Positions 57,800 through 64,000 of a stretch of 64,000 bases of DNA are shown here, piece after piece; position 1 is the stretch's first letter, and every line of letters starts with the position of its first letter. Location: positions 173,613-237,612 of the forward strand of contig NZ_JAMYJR010000032.1 of assembly GCF_024137025.1 (NCBI RefSeq). The letters are read 5' to 3'. The stretch is from Paractinoplanes aksuensis (GTDB lineage Bacteria > Actinomycetota > Actinomycetes > Mycobacteriales > Micromonosporaceae). The position numbers were made by a program, and so were the translations under genes. Below the pieces are notes generated by a model. The model was not told the origin of the DNA. It made no database searches and saw nothing but the letters and a program-made list of their open reading frames with translations.

Positions 57800-59254
57800 A
57801 TGGCCGCTGCCAAAAAGGCCCCCCGTTCTGCCACCACGGCGGACAAAAGCCGTATTTCGCGTACGGGGGCCAGCCAGTCCACGAAGTCTTCGGCATCCAC
57901 TCGCAAGCCTGCCGCCGCGGCCAAGCCTGCCACCAAGCCCACGACCGGTTCCCGGTCGACGACCGCGTCCCGGCCCGCGGCCAAGGTGACGGCCAAGCGG
58001 CCGGTGACCCCGCGGCGTTCCGTCGCGGCGGCTGAGCCCGGCCCGGCCACGACGACGGCAACCATCGCCGCGCCCAAGAAGACGGTGACCAAGAAGACGG
58101 TGACCAAGAAGACGGCGGCCGCGAAGCCCGCGCCCAAGAAGACGGCGACGAAGACGGCGGCGACCAAGGCTGGTGCGATGACGACCGCGAGCAAGAAGAC
58201 CTCGGCCGCGAAGAAGGCGACCACCGCGTCGAAGGCAGCCACCGCGGCCGGCAGCGCCGCCGCGCGCAACGCCACGGCGTCGGCCAACAAGTCGGCCGCC
58301 ACGACGGCCAAGGCGGGCTACCACCGCAGCTCCACCGCGTCGGCCAACAAGGCGGCGGCGACCAGCGCCAAGTCGGGCGCCAACCGGGTCGCGGCGTCGG
58401 CCGACCGCAGCTCCGCGGCGTCGGCCAACCGGGCGGCGGCCGCGGCGGCCAAGGGTGCGAAGGCGACCGCGGCGGCCAAGAAGGCAGCAGCCACTGCGGC
58501 CAAGCCCACGGCGAAGAAGGCCGCGGCGAAGAAGACCACCCCCACCAAGGCCACCGCGACGAAGGCGACGGCGGCCAGGAGGACTGCGGCCACCAAGGCG
58601 ACGGCGGCCAAGAAGACTGCGGCCACGAAGGCGACGGCTGCTAAGAAGACGACCGCGACGAAGACGACGGCAGCCAAGCGGACCGCGGCGACCAAGGCCA
58701 CCGCGGCCAAGAAGGCTCCGGCCAAGAAGGCCACGGCGACGACGGCCCGCAAGACCGCGGCGACGAAGGTGGCGGCCAAGAAGGCGTCCGCGAAGAAGGC
58801 TCCGGCCAAGAAGGTCGCCGCCAAGAAGGCGCCCGCCACGAAGGCCACCACGACCGCGGCCAAGCGCGCGTCGGCGCCCGCGAAGAAGGCGCCCGCGGCC
58901 AAGGCGACGACCACCACCAACCGTCCCGCCGGCGGCTCCCGCTCGGCGGTGGCCAAGGTGGCCGGCCTGAGCCCGGTGGCGGCCCGCGGCGGCAACAAGC
59001 CCGCGGCCACGCCGACGGCCAAGCGCAGCACCGCCAACGAGGCCGGGGCGACCCGCGGCCGTTCACAGCGCACGGCCAACGCCCCGCGGGCCGGTGCCAC
59101 CGCGAAGAACTCGGCCACCAACGCGTCGCGGGTCAAGCGGGCCACCACGGCCGCCGCCGCCCGTCAGGCCGCGCTGGGCAACACCCCGGCCGCGGACATG
59201 ATGGACGCCGCCCCGGCCAAGGCCCGCAAGACGGCGGCCCGCCGCAGCCGCTGA
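57800..59254 (+). CDS. Lysine/alanine-rich histone H1-like protein
   Basis: The ATG at 57,800 follows AAGGAGGAA. The 484-residue protein is almost entirely Ala, Lys, Thr, Arg and Ser, with many AKKA, ATKATAAKK and PAKKA repeats. It resembles the H1-like tail of eukaryotic histone H1 and of actinobacterial nucleoid proteins such as HupS/HU C-terminal tails, but no HU domain precedes it. A more repetitive section lies at about residues 235-385. It probably binds DNA through charge and compacts the nucleoid. Confidence 0.8.
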   Translation: MAAAKKAPRSATTADKSRISRTGASQSTKSSASTRKPAAAAKPATKPTTGSRSTTASRPAAKVTAKRPVTPRRSVAAAEPGPATTTATIAAPKKTVTKKTVTKKTAAAKPAPKKTATKTAATKAGAMTTASKKTSAAKKATTASKAATAAGSAAARNATASANKSAATTAKAGYHRSSTASANKAAATSAKSGANRVAASADRSSAASANRAAAAAAKGAKATAAAKKAAATAAKPTAKKAAAKKTTPTKATATKATAARRTAATKATAAKKTAATKATAAKKTTATKTTAAKRTAATKATAAKKAPAKKATATTARKTAATKVAAKKASAKKAPAKKVAAKKAPATKATTTAAKRASAPAKKAPAAKATTTTNRPAGGSRSAVAKVAGLSPVAARGGNKPAATPTAKRSTANEAGATRGRSQRTANAPRAGATAKNSATNASRVKRATTAAAARQAALGNTPAADMMDAAPAKARKTAARRSR

Positions 59255-59264
59255 TCCACCACCT

Positions 59265-59297
59265 CGAAGGGCCGCGCCGATCCGGCGCGGCCCTTCG
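59265..59297 (+). terminator. Terminator after the histone-like gene
   Basis: CGAAGGGCCGCGCCG (59,265-59,279) pairs perfectly with CGGCGCGGCCCTTCG (59,283-59,297) around a 3-base loop, 11 bases after the stop codon. There is no clear U-tract. Confidence 0.6.
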
Positions 59298-59339
59298 CGC
59301 TTCCCTGCCGTCCGCTGTCGTAGCTGGTAGGAATGAGCC

Positions 59340-60758
59340 GTGCCGATCAGACGCGTGTGGGCGCCGCATATCGACTTCGCTGCGCTGCGGCGCGAGCTGA
59401 GACTTCCCGAGGCGTTCCCGCCCGAGGCGCTCGGTGAGGCCGAGGCAGCCGCGACCGGGCCGGTGCCACCGGTGGCCGACCGCACCGACGTGCCGTTCGT
59501 GACGATCGACCCGGCCTCGTCGAAAGACCTCGACCAGGCCATGCACCTGAGCCGGCGCCCCGGCGGCGGCTATCGGGTGCTCTACGCGATCGCCGACGTC
59601 GCCTCGTACGTGACGCCGGGCGGCGCGCTCGAGGCCGAGACCTGGGTCCGCGGCCAGACGATCTATCTGCCCGACGGCCGGATCCCGCTGCACCCGCCGG
59701 TGCTCAGCGAGGACGCGGTCAGCCTGTTCCCCGACGTCGACCGGGCCGCCGTGGTCTGGACGATCGAGCTCGACGCCGACGGCGCCACGACCTCGGTGGC
59801 GCTGGAGCGGGCGCGGGTCCGCAGCCGGGCCAAGCTCAGCTACGAAGAGGTGCAGCGGCAGGTCGACGCGGGCACCCCGCCCGAGCCGCTGGCCCTGCTG
59901 CCCGAGCTGGGCACGCTGCTCGCGGCCCGGGCCACCGACCGCGGGGCGGTGAACCTGCCGCTGCCCGAGCAAGAGGTCGAGGAACACCGCGGCGGCTGGC
60001 GTCTGGTGCTGCGGGCGCCGCTGGCCATCGAGGAGCACAACGCCCAGATCTCGCTGCTCACCGGCATGGCCGCGGCCGACCTGATGCTGCGCGGCGGCGT
60101 GGGGCTGCTGCGCACGATGCCCGCGCCCAAGCCCGACGCGGTGGCCAAGCTGCAGGCCGCCGCGAAGTCACTGGGCGTGCTGTGGCCGGCGGGCGCCCCG
60201 GTCGGCACGGTGGTGGCCACCGTCGACCCGGCCGGTCCGCGCGGGGCTGCCTTCCTCGATCAGGCGGCCGACCTGTTGCGCGGGGCGGCGTACACATCCT
60301 TTGACGGGACGCCGCCCGAGCAGACCGGCCACGGCGGGGTCGGCGCCCCGTACGCGCACGTCACGGCCCCGCTGCGGCGGCTGGCCGACCGCTACGCGAC
60401 CGAGGTCTGCCTGGCCCTCGCGGCCGGCGCCCCGATTCCCGAGTGGGCCCGCGCCGCCCTGCCCCGGCTGCCCAAGGCGATGTCCGAGACCGACCGGCTG
60501 GCCGGCGCGGCCAACCGCGGCGCGATCGACCTGGCCGAGGCGGTGCTGCTGCACGACCGGGTCGGCGAGCTGTTCGAGGCGGGCGTGCTCGACCTCGACG
60601 AGCCCTCGAAGAACCGGCCGCCGGGCGGCACGGTCGCGATCGACGAGCCGGCCGTCCGGGCCCGGTGCCTGGGGGCGCTACCCCTGGGCGTACGCATCCA
60701 GGCCCGCCTCATCGAGGCCGACCCCACCACCCGCAAGGTGCAGTTCGAGCTGGCCTGA
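59340..60758 (+). CDS. RNB-domain ribonuclease (RNase II/R-like)
   Basis: The GTG at 59,340 starts a 472-residue protein. The RNB catalytic centre is at residues 55-75 with FVTIDPASSKDLDQAMHLS, containing the Asp residues that bind magnesium, followed by VLYAIADVASYVTPGG. YAHVTAPLRRLADRY is the conserved RNB loop. It lacks obvious N-terminal cold-shock domains and the C-terminal S1 domain, so it is a shortened 3'-to-5' exoribonuclease typical of actinobacteria. Confidence 0.85.
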   Translation: MPIRRVWAPHIDFAALRRELRLPEAFPPEALGEAEAAATGPVPPVADRTDVPFVTIDPASSKDLDQAMHLSRRPGGGYRVLYAIADVASYVTPGGALEAETWVRGQTIYLPDGRIPLHPPVLSEDAVSLFPDVDRAAVVWTIELDADGATTSVALERARVRSRAKLSYEEVQRQVDAGTPPEPLALLPELGTLLAARATDRGAVNLPLPEQEVEEHRGGWRLVLRAPLAIEEHNAQISLLTGMAAADLMLRGGVGLLRTMPAPKPDAVAKLQAAAKSLGVLWPAGAPVGTVVATVDPAGPRGAAFLDQAADLLRGAAYTSFDGTPPEQTGHGGVGAPYAHVTAPLRRLADRYATEVCLALAAGAPIPEWARAALPRLPKAMSETDRLAGAANRGAIDLAEAVLLHDRVGELFEAGVLDLDEPSKNRPPGGTVAIDEPAVRARCLGALPLGVRIQARLIEADPTTRKVQFELA

Positions 60759-60898
60759 GTCCTAGCGGCGTGGGTGGCCCAGGGTCACCGGGTCGGGGCC
60801 GCCCAGAGCCGACGAGGCGAGGTCGGCCAGTTTCCAGGTGGCCTGGTCGTTGTTCTCGGAGGCCGACCAGGCCAGGAAGACCTTGCGGGTGGGTTGCC

Positions 60899-61324
60899 TC
60901 AGGAGATGCTGGCGCAGACGATCAGGGCGGCGCCGAAGTGGGAGGCTGCGCTGACCAGGGCGCCGCCGTGGCGTTCGGGGGTGCAGATGACCTCGCCGAG
61001 CTTGCCGGGGGTCATCCAGTCGAGGACCAGGAAGGCCAGGCCCATGATGACGATGCCGAGCAGGCCGAAGATGACCGTGGAGGCCAGGCCCTGGCCGAAC
61101 GAGTCGTAGGACGTGAAGATCGCGGTGAAGACGATCGCGGCGATGCCCAGTTGGTTGGCCGCCAGCAGCAGCGAGGCGTTGGGGTTGCGCTCCACGAAGA
61201 TCAGGTCGCGGAGCTTGCCGGGGGTGAGCAGGTCGACAAGCACGTAGCCGACGGCCATCAATCCGATGCCGACGAGCCCGAACACGATGCTGCGCCCAGC
61301 ACCCTCTAGCAGATCTTCAAGCAC
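60899..61324 (-). CDS. DUF350 membrane protein
   Basis: The 141-residue protein has four hydrophobic segments in two similar halves (IVFGLVGIGLMAVGYVLVDL with LTPGKLRDLI, and TVIFGLLGIVIMGLAFLVLD with MTPGKLGEVI). The internal duplication with TPGKL is the DUF350 signature. Function unknown; DUF350 genes often sit near polyamine or phage-shock-like genes, but none is here. The 140 bp between its end and the RNB gene hold no supported gene. Confidence 0.8.
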   Translation of the reverse strand: MLEDLLEGAGRSIVFGLVGIGLMAVGYVLVDLLTPGKLRDLIFVERNPNASLLLAANQLGIAAIVFTAIFTSYDSFGQGLASTVIFGLLGIVIMGLAFLVLDWMTPGKLGEVICTPERHGGALVSAASHFGAALIVCASIS

Positions 61325-61381
61325 GGCCTCTCCCTTGTCGCACGACGTCAGGAGAGACCGTACAAGACAGTAGCTATGTCT

Positions 61382-62740
61382 TTACAGCGCGCCCAGGTAA
61401 CGCTGCCTTTCATAGGGTGTCACCTCACGCCGGTACTGCTCCCATTCGGCCGTTTTGTTGCGCAGGAAGAAGTCGAACACGTGCTCGCCGAGCACTTCAG
61501 CCACGAGCTCGGACTTGCTCATCACGTCGATCGCCTCGGACAGGTTCTCCGGCAGCGCCTCGTAGCCGGCGGCCTTGCGCTCGGCCGGCGACAGCGACCA
61601 CACGTCGTCCTCGGCGCCCGGAGGCAGCTCGTAGCCCTCCTCGATGCCCTTGAGACCGGCCCCGAGCATGACCGCGAAGGCCAGGTACGGGTTCGTCGCC
61701 GAGTCGATCGAGCGGACCTCGACGCGGGCCGAGCTGGGCTTGCCGAACGCCGGCACCCGCACCAGGGCCGAGCGGTTGAGGTGGCCCCAGCTCACGAAGG
61801 CCGGCGACTCGGTGACCACGTTCGGCAGCTGCAGCGGGAACAGGCGCTTGTACGAGTTGACGTACTGGTTCGTCACCGCGGTGTATTCGCGGGCGTGCAC
61901 CAGCAGGCCGGCGATGAACGAGCGCGCCGTCTTGGACAGCTTCTGCGGGTCGTCGGCGTCGTAGAAGGCGTTGCGCTCGCCCTCCATCAGCGACAGGTGG
62001 GTGTGCATGCCGCTGCCGGGCTGGTCGGTGTACGGCTTGGGCATGAACGTGGCCCGCACGCCCTGCGACAGCGCGACCTCTTTGACCACGTGACGGAAGG
62101 TCATGATGTTGTCGGCCGTGGTCAGCGCGTCGGCGTAGCGCAGGTCGATCTCTTGCTGGCCCGGCGCGACCTCGTGGTGGCTGAACTCGACCGAGATGCC
62201 GATCCGCTCGAGCGCGAGCACGGCCTGGCGGCGGAAGTCGCGGGCGATGGAGTGGGTGGTGTGGTCGAAGTAACCACCGTTGTCGACCGGGATCGGCAGC
62301 GAGCCGTCGAGCGGACCGTCCTGCACCAGGAAGAACTCGACCTCGGGGTGGGTGTAGAAGGTGAAGCCCTTCTCGGCCGCCCGGGCCAGGGCACGGCGCA
62401 GCACGTGGCGCGGGTCGGCCCAGGCCGCGCTGCCGTCGGGCAGCAGGATGTCGCAGAACATGCGCGCGCTCTCGCCGCTGGCGCCGCCCTCGAACGGGAA
62501 GACCTGGAAGGTCGTCGGGTCGGGCATGGCCACCATGTCGGACTCGAAGACCCGGGCGAAGCCCTCGATGGCCGAGCCGTCGATGCCGATGCCCTCTTCG
62601 AAGGCCGACTCGAGCTCGGCCGGGGCGACCGACACGCTCTTGAGCGTGCCGAGCACATCGGTGAACCAGAGCCGGACAAAACGGATGTCGCGCTCCTCGA
62701 GAGTCCGGAGCACGAACTCCTGCTGTCGGTCCACGTTCAC
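61382..62740 (-). CDS. glnA2: Type I glutamine synthetase (GlnA2-like)
   Basis: The 452-residue protein has FTDVLGTLKSVSVAPAELES, VEFFLVQDGP, the HHEVAPGQQEIDLRY metal and glutamate site, the ATP-site GSGMHTHLSL and RVEVRSIDSATNPYLAFAVM. The lack of the adenylylation-loop Tyr sequence of GlnA1 and the length near 450 fit the GSI-alpha group such as M. tuberculosis Rv2222c. GTG at 62,740 is used; a second GTG two codons later is possible. It is divergent from panB, the same neighbour as in mycobacteria. Confidence 0.85.
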   Translation of the reverse strand: MNVDRQQEFVLRTLEERDIRFVRLWFTDVLGTLKSVSVAPAELESAFEEGIGIDGSAIEGFARVFESDMVAMPDPTTFQVFPFEGGASGESARMFCDILLPDGSAAWADPRHVLRRALARAAEKGFTFYTHPEVEFFLVQDGPLDGSLPIPVDNGGYFDHTTHSIARDFRRQAVLALERIGISVEFSHHEVAPGQQEIDLRYADALTTADNIMTFRHVVKEVALSQGVRATFMPKPYTDQPGSGMHTHLSLMEGERNAFYDADDPQKLSKTARSFIAGLLVHAREYTAVTNQYVNSYKRLFPLQLPNVVTESPAFVSWGHLNRSALVRVPAFGKPSSARVEVRSIDSATNPYLAFAVMLGAGLKGIEEGYELPPGAEDDVWSLSPAERKAAGYEALPENLSEAIDVMSKSELVAEVLGEHVFDFFLRNKTAEWEQYRREVTPYERQRYLGAL

Positions 62741-62914
62741 CCCTCGTAGTGATGCCCTGACGAGCCAGTCTCGCCCGGCTCGATTACGCCGAGATTACGC
62801 TGGCACGGTGTGAAAACCTCCACTGACCCCTGACCGCGGGCGATACCCGGGTGGGACCATCGGATCCAGACCCGGGGACCGCATCCGCGCGGCCTCGAGG
62901 GAAGGAGAAGTCCG

Positions 62915-63745
62915 ATGTCGGAGATCCCGACCCTGTACGGTGGCCCGGCCACCCGACGGGTACGCACGCGTGACCTCATCGCCGCCAAGAGCCGGGGCGA
63001 CCGCTGGCCGATGCTGACCTCCTACGACCAGTACACGGCCTCGATCTTCGACCAGAACGGCGTGCCCGTGCTGCTGGTCGGCGACTCCGCGGCCAACAAC
63101 GTGTTCGGCCACGAGACCACCCTGCCGATCACCGTCGACGAGCTGTTGCCGCTGGTCCGCGCCGTCGTCCGGGCCACCAAGACCGCGCTGATCGTGGCTG
63201 ACCTGCCGTTCGGCAGCTACGAGGAGGGGCCGACCCAGGCTTTGCGGACGGCGGTCCGGTTCATGAAAGAGTCCGGCGCCCACGCCGTGAAGCTCGAGGG
63301 CGGCCGCCGCGTCGCCGCCCAGATCGAGGCGCTGACCGGGGCCGGCATCCCGGTCATGGGCCACGTCGGCTTCACCCCGCAGAGCGAGCACACGCTGGGC
63401 GGCTACCGAGTGCAGGGCCGCGAGGCCGAGGGGGCCGAGGTGCTGGCCGACGCCCGCGCGGTGGCCGAGGCGGGCGCGTTCGCCGTGGTGCTCGAGATGG
63501 TGCCGGGCGAGGTGGCCAAGACCATCACCAAGGAGCTGCCGATCCCCACCGTGGGCATCGGCGCCGGCCCCGACACCGACGCCCAGGTGCTCGTCTGGCA
63601 AGACATGGCGGGTCTGCGCACGGGTCGCATGCCGCGCTTCGTCAAGCAGTACGCCGACCTGGCCGGCGCGCTGGCTTCCGCCACTCAGCAGTTCGCGGCA
63701 GAAGTTCGCGGCGGCGAGTTCCCGGCGTCCGAGCACACATTCTGA
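62915..63745 (+). CDS. panB: 3-methyl-2-oxobutanoate hydroxymethyltransferase
   Basis: The 276-residue PanB makes ketopantoate, the first step of pantothenate synthesis, from 2-oxoisovalerate and methylenetetrahydrofolate. MLTSYDQYTASIFDQNGVPV, LLVGDSAANNVFGHETTLPI with the metal Asp, and ADLPFGSYEEGP, MGHVGFTPQSEH and VLEMVPGEVAKTITKELPIP are canonical. It is divergent from the glutamine synthetase gene, as in M. tuberculosis. A terminator follows. Confidence 0.95.
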   Translation: MSEIPTLYGGPATRRVRTRDLIAAKSRGDRWPMLTSYDQYTASIFDQNGVPVLLVGDSAANNVFGHETTLPITVDELLPLVRAVVRATKTALIVADLPFGSYEEGPTQALRTAVRFMKESGAHAVKLEGGRRVAAQIEALTGAGIPVMGHVGFTPQSEHTLGGYRVQGREAEGAEVLADARAVAEAGAFAVVLEMVPGEVAKTITKELPIPTVGIGAGPDTDAQVLVWQDMAGLRTGRMPRFVKQYADLAGALASATQQFAAEVRGGEFPASEHTF

Positions 63746-63777
63746 AAGACGTATGTCCAGCGGGGGCGGTGGGTCAC

Positions 63778-63802
63778 AGACCGCCGCTCCCGAGGGCGGT
63801 CT
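63778..63802 (+). terminator. Terminator of panB
   Basis: AGACCGCC (63,778-63,785) pairs with GGCGGTCT (63,795-63,802) over a 9-base loop, 33 bases after the panB stop. Confidence 0.6.
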
Positions 63803-63871
63803 CTTCGAAATCAAGAGCAGGTTGTCGTAGCGGGGTGGGTGGTTCGGACCGCAACTCCCGTCGAGGGCCGT

Positions 63872-63925
<54 letters not shown>

Positions 63926-64000
63926 ACGGCGACGTGCGTAAGTGGTTGCGCCCAACCCCGAACACCGCCATCGCCCGGCTTCCGAAGTGGTCGTAGGCGA

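Noticed and set aside
57384..58311. Minus-strand frames opposite the histone-like gene
   Set aside because: Val/Ala-rich mirror of the Lys/Ala codons; no domain or ribosome binding site.
57800..59254. DNA-level tandem repeat or CRISPR
   Set aside because: The repetition comes from codon-level Ala/Lys/Thr repeats inside a real reading frame with a good ribosome binding site.
60768..60898. Small minus-strand coding tail ending LGGPDPVTLGHPRR
   Set aside because: No start codon or ribosome binding site was found and it overlaps the DUF350 end in another frame. It is left unannotated.

Overview
The window is high-GC actinobacterial DNA with frequent GTG starts and many ATGA or GTGA stop/start overlaps. 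Gene content and order suggest a Micromonosporaceae-type actinomycete (Actinoplanes-like), but no sequence search was run, so genus is an inference. The glnA2/panB genes at the right end and the Nif3 / zinc-ribbon / RNase H-acid phosphatase trio at 22-25 kb belong to a neighbourhood that is contiguous in Mycobacterium (Rv2220-Rv2230c). Here the two halves are about 36 kb apart, with accessory genes between them.

Region 1 (1-11,662) is the right-hand part of an actinomycete integrative and conjugative element (AICE). It ends in a 42-bp fragment of a tRNA 3' half, probably tRNA-Val(UAC), which is the attachment site; the integrase and intact tRNA should lie left of the window. A leftward transfer operon runs from 5,705 to beyond base 1: DUF6284, RRQRL-type zinc protein, DUF2637 membrane protein, small proteins, an FtsK/TraB DNA translocase, a 9-bp repeat array that looks like a transfer (clt) site, a membrane protein and the start of a DNA cytosine methyltransferase. 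Its leader has a boxA-like antitermination motif and a hairpin. The cargo at 6.1-11.4 kb is visibly lower in GC: an HTH regulator with a PP2C-type phosphatase, then HEPN/Toprim, DUF6414 and zinc-ribbon/HNH nuclease genes, a plausible defence module.

Region 2 (11.7-32 kb) is chromosomal: a T4-type RNA ligase, methyltransferases, an M43-type metalloprotease, a thioredoxin-reductase-like oxidoreductase with an XRE-cupin regulator, an XRE-TPR/flavoprotein pair, the Nif3 operon, a secreted GH18 chitinase, an MctP-type permease with DUF3311, and others. Region 3 (32-38.7 kb) is a carbohydrate locus: LacI regulator, FAD oxidoreductase, ABC importer and a divergent Tat-exported beta-propeller glycosidase, with two LacI-type operators. 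Region 4 (38.7-44.7 kb) holds a SigE-family sigma factor with an MreC-like membrane partner, RNase P RNA (rnpB), a TSUP transporter, kinase, Nudix fusion and a frameshifted aminoglycoside-phosphotransferase-like gene.

Region 5 (44.6-48.0 kb) is the best candidate for an undescribed system. A divergent fragment of the 3' end of rnpB, inverted relative to the real gene, precedes two genes of about 50-57% GC (by eye). The first encodes a 780-residue protein with a nucleoside-deoxyribosyltransferase-like/TIR-like domain, TPR repeats and a calcineurin-type phosphoesterase. The second encodes a SLATT-type two-transmembrane protein, a class proposed to be membrane-disrupting effectors of nucleotide-signalling immunity. 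A sense-then-kill defence system is inferred.

Region 6 (48-64 kb) is chromosomal again: uridine-kinase-like protein, threonine dehydratase, a divergent GAPDH paralogue, MarR, MFS/LysR, VanY-type peptidase, aspartate-semialdehyde dehydrogenase, histone-H1-like protein, RNB ribonuclease, DUF350, GlnA2 and PanB. A G27C27 tract near the right end is probably an assembly artefact.
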